A stretch of DNA of 64,000 nt from Onchocerca volvulus (GCA_000499405.2 HG738138.1:25337960-25401959); one strand, 5' to 3'. Positions 24,790 to 42,499 are shown, numbered from the stretch's first letter. Program-made: numbers and translations. Notes: generated by a model from the sequence alone, not told the origin.

Positions 24790-27700
24790 AAAAAACAATA
24801 ATCCGGTGAACATATATACAAACAGTATGTATAAATGCATATGTATTGTTTTTCTTTTTCCTTTAATGTTTCTTTTTTTTTTTTTTTTCTATTTGAAAAA
24901 AATTTTCTCTTTTATTTTGTAAAAAAAATTTTTATTCATCGATTTTTTCGGAAATTTTCAAAAAAAAAAAAAAAAAAGATGCCAATTTTAAAAAGTTGAA
25001 AGAAATGAAATTAATACTGAATTATAGGTAATGGATAATAATACATTCTCATAATATATATGTTTTCATAGACGATGAAATTCCTTAAGTGATCGAGTCT
25101 TCTTTTTTTTTTTTTTTTTTCGCTTCTAAATTCTCTCCAATAATTAATTCTTCCATAATTTGCTATTAATTTGTTTTATTTTGTATGGTATTTTGTCATC
25201 GAAAAGTTTCTTTTTTTTTTTTTTTTGCTTTTTATTTTGTCGAAAAACAAAAAAGAAAAGAAAACAAGAGAGAAAATAAATGTAATGGTAAAAGAAAACA
25301 TTTTAATATATTTTCTTTCTTTTCACCCTTTTTTTTTTGATATAAATTCTCATTTTCTTCTTTTTTTTCTTTCTTATTTCTCTCTTCGTAGGTTTTTTTC
25401 TTCATACTTTTTAAAGTTTTCTAACTTTTTTTCTGATTTTCTTTTTTTTTTCTTTTTTCATACAGTTCATTGAATACACTTTTTTCACCACATTAATAGC
25501 CTTAGAATGTATAGTTTACATTTTTTTTTCAAATTTAAAAATTTGTCTTAAAAATTTCATGGAATAAATGTATAATGTAGTATATATGAACTTTTTATAT
25601 GGAAAAAATACTTTTAGTAATGTATGTATGTGTGTGTGTGTAATTATGTTAATTAATTAGTTTACTAATTTAATTGATTTTTTATTTGTTTATCGTTTTT
25701 TAATGTCGTCCCCATTCATTCATCTACCTGAACTCAGTGAAGCTCCCTAAATATGTAAACCCATATTTTTTTTTTTTTTTTTGATTATTGTGCCTTTAAA
25801 AAAAATTTGTAAACTTCTTTTAATTCTCTTTCTGTTTGATAATCCATTTCTGACAATTTTCTTTCTTACAAACAACAAAAATATTCCAATTTCGTAACCA
25901 GGAATCTAAATTTTTTTGAAAAAATTAGTCATAAATTTATTTACTTTTATTAGTTTTCATAGTAGTTGATTAATTTAAAAGTGGCAAGTTTAATTAGCAA
26001 ATTATCTACTAATAGATGGAGTAATTTGTAATCTAATAGATTTTCATAGTTATTATTATGTAAAAAAAATTAAATTTCATAGAGAAAAGCAAGAAATGGA
26101 ATTTTTTGATTCTTAATGTTGATGTTTTATTACTTGATGAAAAGCATCCTACTTCAGAATTTCTTTCTTCTATTTTTTTTTCTCATTACTTTTTCCCGGT
26201 TTTCGTTGTTTTTTCCTTTTCTTTTTTTGGGAAATTAAATAAGCTTTAAAGAAAAATATAAAATCTTTCGTATAATTTAAATTTTTATTTTTATTTTGCT
26301 TTCTTTGAAATTGATTTCTTTTTTTTTTTCTTTTTTAGTCAGAATATGAAAGTATAAGTTGTCAAGAAATGGATTATTGATTCATTGATTCTTTCTCTTT
26401 TCAAATCCCTCTTTTTTTTTCTTTTTTTTTCTGTAAAAACATCTAAATACATCTATTCAGGATAAGTCTTTGTGCCTTTCTTTTTTTTTTTTTTTTTCCT
26501 CTAAATCATTCGACAAAACAATAATCATATAAGATCGTGAAGATGCCAAGAAAATTAATTTATAAATCGATAATCTTTTTTTTTCTTTTTTTTTTTGGTT
26601 AAATTTAAAAGACTTCTTTTTCTATAAATTTTATGCTTAAAATTTCTCACAAATTATATTACCTCCCATTTATATATGTTTTTGCTTTTTGAATTTTGAT
26701 AAAATTAGTTCGAAAATAAATTTATCTTGGATTCATTTTCGATAAAATTAAAGAAATATTTGTCCTTTTGAAATTGGAAACCTATTTATCCTCTTGAATC
26801 TTTTTTTCGATAAAAATTGGAAATATTTATTTTCTCAATAATCCTTCTTCACAAATAAGAAGGAAAAAGGAAATTATAAAATGAAATGGATAGTTTTTTA
26901 TACAAATAGCAAATAAACGAATAAAATTTTAGCTTCACTTATCTTGAAAAAATAAAATGAAAAAAAAAAAGTGAAAAATTGAAGAAGTAATGAGTCCTTT
27001 TTTTCTTTTTTTTTCTTTTTATCAATGATTTTTACATAAGAAATAAACATATTTATCATTTATATCATTAAAAAAAAAAAAGAAAGAACAATTTTTCTTC
27101 CTGGCATTTTCTCAATCTTATCTTCATTTCCTCCTTGTTTTTTGTTTAAAAAACTATTATTTAAAAAAAAAATTTTTTTTTCCATTCATCCTATTTTTTT
27201 TTTCTCATATCAAAATATAATCTAATCTTTTTTCTGATCTTTATTTCCTTATTTCTTTTCCTTTTTTTTTCTTGTTTTTTTTTTTTTTTTTTTCAAAAAT
27301 ATTTCGGATATAAACAATAGCAACAACAAACAACAAAAAAAGAACAATAATAATAATAATACAATAAAATAATGATAATAATAACAACAATAACAAGTGC
27401 TTTCATAAATTATTCATTCTCGTTTTTTTTTTCTTTTTTTTTCCATCATATATTTGAACATTCTCTGAATTGATGATAAAACTAATCATTTTTCTTATAT
27501 TTTAAAAATTATATTAGCAATTGTTTTATGTTTTGCAAAATTTGCTATTTGAATCAAAGTAGGTTACAAGATAATATAAAATGTTAATTCCCATTAATAT
27601 TTCAAAACAAAATCGAAATATTTCTCTTATTATTATTATCATCTCTTCCTATCCTTAAAATAATGATAATTGATAATTTGTTAATGAAAAAAAAAAAAAA

Positions 27701-28070
27701 AGAAAAAAGAAAGGCTTTATAAATGAAAGAAGAGAAGAGGAAGAAATTGAAATTCAATGATAAAATGTAATATTTAATATTATTTGATTCCGTAAAATTG
27801 AAAATAATTTTTATAATTATCCTTAATTTTACTGACAAGCATTTTCATTCCTCAAATTTTTATCAATGATTTTTTTCTTACTCATTGCATATTTTCCATT
27901 CGATCCTTTGTAAATGTAAGAAATTTAACGAACATCGTCAAATTATTTCTTAAATTGATCAATCATATCTTATCATTGATAATTTAAAAAAGAAATAATT
28001 GCCATGTTTTGTTCTTTTTTCTTTTCTTTCTTTTTTTTTTTCTTCAAAATATCGATTGGGAATTTCATTT
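24790..28070. other. 3' flank of the CCCH gene and AT-rich desert
   Basis: T-rich sequence downstream of the TGA at 24787-24789. Part of it must be the 3' UTR, but AATAAA-like signals are too common here to choose a polyadenylation site. I see no other gene. Confidence 0.5.
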
Positions 28071-28080
28071 ATATTTTCAG

Positions 28081-28182
28081 GTAGATAAGTGCCAGATTTC
28101 AGGTTTTCCTCAACGGACCTCACGTAAAATATACGTAATTCGCAAATCGCTTGACCGTTTCTTTTCCTCTAGTACTGCATAA
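28081..28182 (+). other. Possible terminal exon (34 codons including stop) after a good acceptor
   Basis: A 120 bp island of ordinary base composition begins right after ATATTTTCAG. Read in phase 0 it gives VDKCQISGFPQRTSRK and 17 more residues, then TAA at 28180-28182. Phase 0 also matches the end of exon 4 of the CCCH gene, so an alternative last exon is conceivable, as is the end of an unrecognised gene. A competing 29-codon frame on the minus strand (ATG at 28199, stop at 28110) is also open. I recognise no family. Confidence 0.3.
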
Positions 28183-28199
28183 TACCAAATGGGACTCAT

Positions 28200-29940
28200 T
28201 TATTTGTTTATTTTCTTTTTTTTTTTTTTCATTTTTCATTAAAAATTTTCAAATGTAACTTCCATTATATCTCTCCTTCCTTTCTTTTCTTTTCTTTTGG
28301 TATTATTTTTATACTGCTTAAAAAGACTTGAATTTGAAATTTGTTAATTTTAAAATGGAAATATTTTCATTGCAACAATATAGCACAATCTTTTATGCCC
28401 ATATCATTTAAAAAATTTTAATTTTACAATTAATTTCGAATTTCATCCTATTTTACATACCAATTTTGCTTTTTTCCGGTTATTAAATAATTGGTCCGAT
28501 GTATTTTTGTTCTTTCATCATCATCATCAATTCCTTTTTTTTTTTTCCTTAATTCGCTTTTAATTTCTTAACATTTTATAATTATCATTATTATCATTTC
28601 ATATACATGCAGTAAGAAGAATTACCTATAAAATTCAATAAGTACGTGCTTGATACTTAGATCATATTGTTAAATTTTATCACTTTATCATTTATTCTTT
28701 AATCATTATCAATATTAATTTGTGTATGTGTATGTATGCGTTTTTATCTTTTTTTTTTTTTTTTGTTCCAAGTGTTATCTAAAAAAATAAACTTACATGC
28801 ATGTACTTATTTTCTTTTTTTTTTTTTTGTTGCCTTAATTTATTATCTCTTTTTTTTTTTTAAATTTTTTTTTCATTTTTAAGAAATTCATTCGTTAATA
28901 CATACAAAGAAAAGAGAAAATTTTTTGATATGTTTGAAATGTTGTACAAAAATTAACTTCACATTGTCAAATTTTGACGAATAATTCATTTGATTTTTTT
29001 ATGCATTAATTTTTGATGGTATTTTTTTTTTGTTTTTTTTTAAATGCAAATATATAAAAACAAAAAAAAAGAAGGAAATGATAATTCGAAATTATTTTGT
29101 AAATTAATCAATGTGATGTAAATCGAAATGGTTGCAGGAAAATTTTAGTAATTAATCTATATTAATTTTAAAGTCCTGTATGGAGAAAAAAAAGAAAAAA
29201 TTGAAATAAAATTCAATTTATGGTTATGTATGAAAAGGAGGGAAAGAATAATTGAATTACAAATAAAATATTTCAAATGATAATTCTGATAAACAGAGAC
29301 AAAAATAGAAGATGATTAAAATATATAATTAATTATTATAATTATTGTTTAAAAATTGTTTTACAAAATATTACCATCAAATTTATCTTTTTTTTCCCCC
29401 CCTCCCTTATATTACTAATTTTTTGATCACTTTTGTACAGTGTTTTTCTTGTTTTCCATGCTTTTTTTTTTCTTCCTTACTTTTTCATTTTCAAATAGAT
29501 CCGTTTAGTGTATTTTTTTTTTCTTCATCTTCATTTCATTCTCATATCATCTAATTAATTATGTTAATTAATTACGATTAACTATGTTATCTTTTTGCTT
29601 TTTGCTTTTTTTTTTTCTCAACGACAATTATTAACAATGTAGTAATTTTCAATCTTGTACTATCATGTTTTATCATTCATTTATATTATCATAAATGATA
29701 ATGTAACAAAGTATTATTGATTGCTGTTCTTTGTTCAACATAAAATTTATCAAATTTATCGAAGTTTTACTCAAATTATATTTTCTTTGATAATATACAA
29801 AATAATATATTATGCTGCTCATGAAGCGAATTCGCATAACACGAAAAAAAAGAAAAAAAAGCAAATAATTAATTAGTAAATAATTATTGATTGGATTATT
29901 TAATTGCAGATTAATTGAATCATCATACGAAATTTATTCG
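28200..29940. other. AT-rich gene-free DNA
   Basis: Homopolymer-rich sequence without coding-like frames or ordered repeats. Confidence 0.5.
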
Positions 29941-29944
29941 ACTT

Positions 29945-30290
29945 TTGAAGTATGTATGATAATCAAGAGTTTGTCATTCTTGTTTAACTTATGATGTGAA
30001 ATTTTTGAAAAAAAAAGAAAACATGATAGCCTAGAGTTTTTCAAGCCTATTTAATTGCTATCATTTTTGGAAATAAATGTAAAACAGCCAAGAATTTTTT
30101 TAGGCCTATTTAACTTGCCACATTATTTGACGTGAATATGACAATCAAGAATTTTCGAAGCCTGTTTAACTTCCCGTCATTTGATTTGACGTAAATATGA
30201 CAGCCAAAAGTTTTTTTTGAACCCATTTAACTTGTTTTCATTTGAAGTAAATATGACAGCCAAGAGTCTTTTTTTGGCCAAGTTTTTTAC
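29945..30290. repeat. Degenerate minisatellite, units of about 60-75 bp
   Basis: Five to six units share the order: ATATGACAGCCAAGAGTTTT, then AGCCTATTTAACTTG, then a TCATTTGA-like block and GTAAAT. The sequence differs strongly between copies but the order is constant. Confidence 0.75.
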
Positions 30291-32433
30291 TTAATTTATT
30301 GTCATATAGCAAAAATTATGTTAATGCTATACTCGAATTGGCACTTTTTACATCAATCAAATTCATCATGAAAATAAAATTATAACGAGCCAAATATGAC
30401 GGATATGGATTTAACCTGAAATTATGATTATCATAATCATTCCATTTCATATGCTATTGGATCGAATCATCCGAAAAATATGCCCGACATTAATTTTGAT
30501 AAAAAATATCAATAAATGATAAGACAGAATAACATTTATCATTTTATTGGTGACAAAGAAATATATAAACACATTTAGGTATCATCATAATGTTAAAATG
30601 GCTATTTTACTTTCATTTAATTAAAAATCTGTAATTAATCTTCATCGATATGCCTGAAATTTTGCATTTTCCAAAAACTTTTTATATTCATTAAATGATT
30701 TACAATAATAGCGAACCGTAATTATGATAATTATTAATTGTTTTATGCAAATAATCAATAATAATGATAATTGATAAGCATATAATGTAAAGAAAATAAC
30801 TAAACACATAAGATATGATAAGCTCGTATGTGTTTTGTAATTAATAGAAAAGATATTAATATTTTATAATTAATTAGAAAAATAATAAAATTCATTTTTT
30901 TATTTACGACAAATTATTAATTGTTGCACCAAATGAAAAGTTATGATTGGAATATATAAATAATTGAATTAATTAAATAATTATTAATTATTAATGCAAA
31001 TAATGATAAATTATATAAAAATGGAGAGTAAATAATTAAGCAACAAATGATATATATGATTTGATAAGATTTAATTAATTTGAAATTAATACACAATTTT
31101 ATAATTAAATGAGAAAAAAGAAATTTTGAAATAAAAATTATTTTCATTGAAATGTTGTGATAGAAAAATGAAAAACTTGTTATGCCTTATGTAAACAAAA
31201 TATAATAATAGTAGTAGTGTCATCAAAATTGTCACCAAATTGTCATTGTCATTCCATTACCTGTTTTCCAAATTCTTCAAATTTCTATTAGAAACAAAAA
31301 TATATAACTTGAATAATATATAGAATATTTTGAATAAAAAGTTAATCATTTTGTCAATAAATCCATCTCCTTTTCCTCCAATCTTCTCATCTTTTTCTTT
31401 TCTTTTCCCCAAAATTTTAACAATTTTTGACAATTTTGAAAACTTAAACAAACAAAAAAATATTATTTCAAAATGATCGACGAAGAAGAAGAAGATTGAA
31501 GATGAAGATGATGAAGAAGAAGAAGATAAATAAACAAATAAAATTTTGACGAATAATAAACAAAACAAAATCGCGAATAAGAACTAACATGCATACATCT
31601 TTTCTCTTTATTTTAAACTTTTAAGAAATTTCATAAATAAATTTTGAGGGATTTTTTTTCTTTCTTTTTTTTTCTGTTTTTTTTTTGATAATTTAAAATT
31701 TAATAAAAATAAGATTTTAATTTCAAATGAATGATGAAAAAAGAACAAAAAAAAAAAAGGTAGAAAACAAATAAAAAGAAAAAAATTTGAAACTTAAAAA
31801 TATGAAAGTTTGAAAAAAAAAAAATTGAAAACTTAAGAATATAAAAGTTAAAAAAAAAAGGAATGAATGTTTTTTTTGTGATAAATTTAACAAATAAAAT
31901 ATTATTTTTGAAAGATTGAAGAAGAAGAAGAAGAGATTGGATTTAAATAAAACAAAATAAAATTTTAATAGATGACAAAAAGAAACAAATATTTGAATAG
32001 ACTTATAAAATACAATAATTCAAAGCTTAAAAACTATGAAAATTACAAAATAATTATTAAATTAAAACGGATTTTTGATAATTTTCAATCGAAATTTGAT
32101 AAAGATTGAAAAATTGATAATTTAATTTCATTTCAAATTATTTCCAAAATACTTCCGATCTATTTTTTTCTTGCTAATAAAGTTTGAAAAAGTTTAATAT
32201 TTTCCAAGTTCGATTTTATTCCTTATCATTTCTAAGAATATTTTCGATTTTTTTTCTTTTTTCTAAATAATAAATCAATAGATTACAAATATATATATAT
32301 CAAATTTTATGGCTTACTGATAGAATACTTGATAAATTTTGAGAAATAATCGATAAAATATACTTATAATAAGTGAATGAAAGGATGATAAATTTAAATC
32401 ATTACAAATTAACGGAAAATAATTCAGATATTA

Positions 32434-32547
32434 TCCCGGGATATATCGGGAGATTATTTTTGGAAGAAATTGATGCAGAAAAAAAAAAAAAAGGCAATGA
32501 TTTCATGTTTGATGTCACATTCCCCGGAATATATCGGGAGATTATTT
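32434..32547. repeat. Direct repeat containing CCCGG-ATATAT-CGGGA
   Basis: A block of about 25 bp, TCCCGGGATATATCGGGAGA, at 32434 recurs at 32521 as a near copy (87 bp apart). Each copy is itself close to palindromic (CCCG and CGGG around ATATAT), which stands out in an AT-rich desert. Confidence 0.7.
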
Positions 32548-33505
32548 GGGAAAAATATTGATGTTTTGATATTTTAATTATTTCGGCATCCATTTATCGT
32601 TGCTGGTTGTTTATGGCAATATTTTTGTTGGGTCAGTTTAAGGAGAAGCAATAAATGAATTTCGGAGACACAAAGGTCTTTGTTAACGATCTTCTTTGTC
32701 CGAGGGAATATGAGGGTCAGGGGTCAAGGGTCAAGGGATATTCTTTAGATTAGTATTGTCAATTAGGTTTGAGAAGAACTGAAAAAAGAAATATGGTAGG
32801 ATGAAATTGATATGAATAATTGTTATTGATGATTGAAAAAGAGGAAATGAAATTTTAAAATTATTAAAATCTTTTTGAAAAAAAAAAAAAAGAAGAAAAG
32901 TAGAATTAATTTTATTAAATGATAATTTCTCATTTTTAATTCGTTCAGAAAAGTAATAATTCATATTAATTAATTAATTAATTATTATGTCTGCAACAAA
33001 GAAATGGAATTAATCATATTATTAAATCGCTAATTTCTTATTATTAATTCTTCAACGAAATAATAATTCATATTAATTAAATTAATTATTATATCATATA
33101 GTTTTTATTGTGAATTTTTTTCATTAAAAATCGAAAATTTGCATTAATTTATATTTAATGAATAAATATTTGTAGTGAAATTTTTTATAAAATTTATTTT
33201 GTAAATTTTTAAAATTATGTAAATTTAATTTATCGAAGTATGTAATTTTATAAATGCTATCATTTTTTTTTCATAAATTATATAATTATTTTAGTAATTA
33301 ATTAAAAAAAACAAAATTGTGAAATTTTAATTAAATTGTTGAAATATTAAATAAATTTGATAAATAAATATTATATTTATTTCCAAATTTATCACATATG
33401 CATATGTAATTAAATAATTAGCTCTAAATGATAAACAAAAAAAAAAAAAGATAATTTTAAATACGTAAATAAACATAATAAAAGAAAATCTGAAATAAAA
33501 TTAAA

Positions 33506-33640
33506 ATTAATGAGTCAATCAATTTTGAATTTTTTTCAAATTAATGAGTCAGCCAATTTTCAATTTTATTCAAATTAATGAGTTCAGCAATTATAATTTT
33601 ATTCAAATTAATGAGCCAATCAATTTTCCCAATGATATAT
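33506..33640. repeat. 34 bp tandem repeat, four copies
   Basis: Units start at 33506, 33540, 33574 and 33607 with ATTAATGAGTCAATCAATTT or close variants, followed by a T-rich filler and CAA. Confidence 0.85.
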
Positions 33641-35283
33641 TTTCGCATATTTCGTAAATGTTTACGATTTTTGATTTACTTCAAAATATAAATGAAATTA
33701 AATCGCATAATGTATAAGTCTCTCATTGTTTGCATTTATCATTATTTCTTGTTTATCAATTAAAGCTTAACTAATTAATTATTCAAGTCATCTGATATTT
33801 GTCCGATCAAAAATCTCATTCGCCATATGGTGAAATTTCAACATTTGGAAATGAAAAGATTTCATTACAATCTTAGGAAATTCATTAAATTTCATCACTA
33901 ATTAAGCGATATATATCGTAAATAAATGAAAATTCATTTGGAAATAAACATTTTAAAAGTTTATTTATCTATATCATTACTATTTACCACAAAATTTCAC
34001 ACATTTCAACCATATTCATACATATATCATTCGATTTTAAAACCATTAATCAATTAATTAATTAACTAATTAATTAGTATCATTGGGCTAAAAATATGTT
34101 GATAAAATTTGCCGCTATTGATCTAAATCGTACGAAAATATTACGATAAATATCAATAAAAATTCCAAAGATTAGCTACTACCAGATGTTTCAGAAAATT
34201 TAAGCATAATTATGGACATAATTAATTAATTTTTAAATTTATTTTAACAAAAATTGTTTAATTGTTAAATTTCAATTGTTTACTTTACTTTTGGTTATAT
34301 TTAAATTTCTAAATTGCAAATTATATATTATTCAAAAAAAAGGAAAAAATTTTAAATCAAAATTAGCAAATTTTTCAAAATTATTTTAATAAATTTTGAT
34401 GTTTGAAATTCACAAACATTTTTAAAGTAATATATTTTTGTAACTTATGAATTTAAATTTATCTAATTATGCCATTTATCTAATTAATTTTTTCTTCTTT
34501 TTTTTCAAAAAGTAAAATAACAATTGAAATTTTAGTATTAAAATAATTGTTATAAATATATAATTCATCAAAAAGCAACAAAATTTCGTGAACGAAAAAG
34601 TTTTTTTTTTTTTTGAAAAAAAAAAAACTTTTCTTTTAAAAATCATCTTTTTTTTTTGCAAAAATCACAAAAATTTTGTTATTATTTTGCCCACAATTTA
34701 AAAAATAAAGATTATTTGAAAATAATTATTTAAAAAATTTTTTCTAATACTTCAGTTTCTCAATTTTTCTCTCTTTTTTCTTTTTTTTTTTATTGATTTC
34801 GATAATTCATTTTTTTTTTGTTTTTTTTTTTTTGTTGTACTTTCTAAAAATTTTTGCAATTCGAAGTTAAAAATTTTTCAAATAATTTGCAATTAATTTC
34901 GATGAAAAATGGCAATTTTAATTTGAAAAAAATTATTTTTCTTTAGTAAAATATTAATTAGCATTTATTTTTAGTTTGAATAGGATGTACAAAAAATTTT
35001 TAATCATATCAGCAAAAATTAAATTATAAATTCTATTCAAATAAATGATCAATCGATTTTAAAATATCTTTGAAATCGATCAATAATTTATTTTTAAAAG
35101 ATATTTATTTCGTGAATAATTTTGCCATAATATTTTCATATCTTTAATAATTATTCATGATATAGCAGATGTGATATTTATAAATATCGAAATTCAAAAG
35201 GAAATTTGAGAATAATAATACGGCAACATATCCATTATCCAGATGTTAATATATTTGATAATCGATAAATGATTTCCATAAGC

Positions 35284-35395
35284 TTTTAAATTTAAATTTA
35301 AATTTTATAATTACGATCTTGAATTTAAATTTAAATTTAGATTTCATAATTACAATCTTGAATTTAAATTTAAATTTAAATGTCGTAAATACTAT
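35284..35395. repeat. 39 bp tandem repeat of AAATTTAAATTTAAATTT type
   Basis: Two and a half units, each an AAATTT run followed by TCATAATTACAATCTTG or a close variant; repeat boundaries fall 39 bp apart (35321 and 35360). Confidence 0.8.
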
Positions 35396-36540
35396 TGAAA
35401 ATTACAATTTTAAGATGTAATTAAATAAAGAAAAATTAAAAATTCAGCGTAAAATTTCCAAAATATGATAAATTGCAAGATATTTATCCATTTAATTTTA
35501 CATGTTGAAATAGTTATATACTGTATCATATACTGTATATCACATATTTACCGTAACGTATCATATATTTACCGTAACTTTCCTTCATTAAAAATATCAT
35601 TTTTTCTTTTTTTTAAAAATAATTCTTAAAATAATAAAATTATCTTTGCTAATACTTAATCAAATCTTTTCTTTTTTTCTATTTCAATTCATTTTCTTTT
35701 ATTTACATCAAACTTTTCGTTCTTTCCCAAATTAATTTCATTAATTTTCATCTTTTTCCTCTTTTCATTTCTCTTTCAACGTTTCATTTATGTGATAATT
35801 AATGATAATCGAGACAGCAATTTAAAAATTTAAATTTTATAAAAGATCGATAATTCATATATTTATTTATTTATTTATTTAAATTTTATTCATAAAAATA
35901 TTTAAATTTCATAAAAAATCAATAATTCATTTAAATATAAATACTTAAATGAAAATGATCATCACAATATTTTTATTGATTATGAAAAAGATTATAAATC
36001 ATTTATTCTTCTGATCTGATTCCAAATTCATCTATTAATTATCATTAATCGATCGAAAATGTTTAACAACAATAATCGATTGATATTTTTCTTATTCTAT
36101 AATGTTGCTGTCACGCGAACAAATAATTTTTTTGGAAATTTGAAAAGAAAAATAACATCATATTAAGGTAAGCAAAAAGGTAAGTAAGCAAAATTGAATA
36201 ATTGTAATTGAATTATATCTTTTATAAATGGAAGTTGACATCAAGTTGACATCAAAAATTTTTTTCTTCCATCTTTTTCAAACCTAACTTTAACTCTCCT
36301 TTTTTTACCAAATCTTTTTATTTCGTTGATAATCAATAATTCAGTTATTCAAATTTAACTACTCATCATTAAATTCAAAAATCCGGTTCTAATTTCAATT
36401 CTATTATTTGCTATCTCTTTCAAATTTTTCATTCTTCATTTTCTACAACTACACACATACAACATCGAAAATTTTGATAAATTAACAAAATATAATTTCA
36501 TTGATGATGTGAATAAAAGCAAACAAACAAATTAGAATAA

Positions 36541-36580
36541 AATAGAGAATAGAATAGAATAGAATAAAATAGAATAGAGT
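36541..36580. repeat. ATAGA pentanucleotide microsatellite
   Basis: About eight ATAGA-type units with a few substitutions. Confidence 0.85.
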
Positions 36581-36786
36581 ATGTAACAATCATGCAGAAA
36601 AAAAAAATATATTATATTTGAATATAAGAAATATAATACAATAAAAATAAACAAATTTGATAAGTACTCTTCAAAAGACGGGGGAAAAAGTTTTATTAAA
36701 ATCATGAAAATATATTTGAAAATTAACGTAATTTTGAATTTGATAAATCACTCCAGACTTTTCATATATTTAGGTAACAAAGAATA

Positions 36787-36850
36787 ACAATAGAACAAGA
36801 ACAATAACAATAATAATAATAGTAATAATAATGATAATAATAATAACGAC

Positions 36851-36891
<41 letters not shown>

Positions 36892-36904
36892 TAGTAATAA
36901 TAAC
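36787..36904. repeat. AAT/AAC trinucleotide microsatellite
   Basis: Long AAT array with AAC, AGT and ATG interruptions. On the minus strand it reads as poly-Leu or poly-Tyr, which is an artefact of the repeat. Confidence 0.95.
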
Positions 36905-37394
36905 TGGATATTTCTAATATATTTGCGCATGAATTGCGTGACAATATTAGATTGATAATTGATGAAAAGAGTAAAAAGAGAAGAAAGAAAATGCATTGAA
37001 AAATATTCTCTCGTTGAAATAATTTTTAAAAATGTTACATTTTACAAATAGGGACCAAAAAAAAACTTTTTCTCATTTTCTTTTTTTTTTTTTTTTTTTT
37101 GATTAATAATTTAATCAAATTTTTATAAAATGTTTATTTGCAAAACTTTCTTGAGAAAAGAAAAAATACACTTGATTTGATATATATAAAATTATGTGAA
37201 GTAAAAAGTTTGAAATTTTTGGCATATTTTTTCTAACTGATTTAATTAACTGATAAGAATTATCGCTCAGATTTTAATTTCATTTCCATTTCGATTCGAT
37301 TCTTGTTCATTTTTACTTTGATAAATGACCATCAACTTACTTAAAGTGATCAAATCAATCATCGAAATATTATTTTAATAAATTATACAAGAAA

Positions 37395-37569
37395 TATCCA
37401 GGACATTTGCAACATTGCGTGTCACTGCGGGACATCACAATACACGAACAGGTACACAAATATATTTCTCCGAAAGATACAATGTCAATTGTTCAATGAC
37501 TTATCCTTCTAATCCATCAGCTGGCTTGACAATCGATATTTATGAAAATATGAAAAATATTGAGATATA
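37395..37569 (+). other. Complexity island, possible exon remnant
   Basis: Ordinary-looking sequence in a low-complexity desert. After AATATCCAG at 37400 one plus-strand frame stays open through GHHNTRTGTQIYFSERYN to a TAA at about 37569. A second frame is also open to about 37523, and a GT donor-like site follows CGAACAG near 37451. It could be a decayed or short exon. No family is recognised and no partner exon is visible. Confidence 0.25.
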
Positions 37570-38344
37570 ATATTTTATTCACAAAATTAACAGAATTGGA
37601 AGAGAGAAAGGAAATAATTTGGAAGAAGCTAAATTTAGAAATAAGTTTTTTCTTTATTAGTCAGTATAAAGCATGAAAAAGAATGTAAATTTTCGGAATT
37701 GTGATAAATGTAAATCGAAGTCTCATGATCACTTTAAAAGTTTCATTTTTAAAACTACCTTTTTTTTTTTTTTTTGTAATTTGAAAAATTGTTCTTCCTC
37801 GAAGAATGTTTCGAAAATCAACAACGATTCATCAAAGTCTGGCAACACTAAAGGCAATCATTTGATGAAAAAAAAGATATATAACAATTTCAAATGATTC
37901 AGCCCCACATTTTAATAAGCTATGGTTGTATTTGTTCCAGCCAATTAAGAAGTTATATTTTTTTCGAATCCACTGAAATGAGCAAGTTGCTCAGCAAGAG
38001 AATAAATGACATTAAAAAATCAAATATCAAATAAAGTTGAATCATCTGTCCAAGTACTTTGTAAAAAAATATCTTTCTCTCAGACAAATTCATACACTAT
38101 TTTCCCGCTGAAAAGCAAAAACGAGATACATCGATGCAATCTCCCATTCGTCTTGTGACAATGTTCCCTGAAAATTCTTATAAATTTTTCTATAATTTGA
38201 AAAAAATATTCCTGAAATATGGCTAAATAAATGGAGAAAAATACATAGAGAAGTGAATGAATGCATCAACTAGTACAGTCAAATATATCAGAATGTGAAA
38301 AAAAAAAAAAGATTGGAATTATCATCCAACAAGTTGATTATCAT
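37570..38344. other. Downstream flank of the cap methyltransferase gene
   Basis: Moderately complex sequence that on the minus strand would hold the 3' UTR of the cap methyltransferase gene ending at 38345. A short Cys-containing plus-strand frame at 37673-37897 is not supported by anything else. Confidence 0.4.
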
Positions 38345-42092
<3,748 letters not shown>

Positions 42093-42499
42093 TACACGCG
42101 ACAAACGTAGAAAGAGAAACTTCAATAGCTATGAAGACAGAAGAAACCACGTAAGGTTTGGGTTCAATTTGCGAGAATCTGATTCAGAAATGGAATTCGA
42201 ATTTGATCACAGATATTAGATATTAGATATCGGGTTATGGATAGATGTGGCAAGTTGAAATGGGAAATTAGCATATGATTTAATCATAAACTACAATTAT
42301 TAAATTGGCAGATTATTAAATTGGAAAATCAAAGATTATAAACATTCTATTGCTTTTCTTTTTTTGCAATCACGTCTTTATTCATTCAAATCATAGTTTG
42401 ATTCATCTTAAGTGACAATTAATCGCCATAAATAATTAACATTCGATTCATCAATTAATCTGCCATTTTAATTAAAAAATTATGTAAAAATTTAAATAT
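42093..42499. promoter_or_regulatory. Upstream region of the cap methyltransferase gene
   Basis: This stretch must contain the promoter and 5' UTR of the minus-strand cap methyltransferase. I see no clear TATA box or trans-splice acceptor next to its ATG. Confidence 0.35.

Larger units (their letters stand above)
30300..37380. other. AT-rich gene-free desert
   Basis: About 7 kb of AT-rich DNA with no supported gene. It contains the short repeats listed separately and a more mixed patch at 32570-32760 with GGTCAGGGGTCAAGGGTCAA, for which I see no function. Confidence 0.5.

Noticed and set aside
36748..36996. Minus-strand frames reading as poly-Leu or poly-Tyr
   Set aside because: They are translations of an AAT/AAC microsatellite with no start context or conserved residues.
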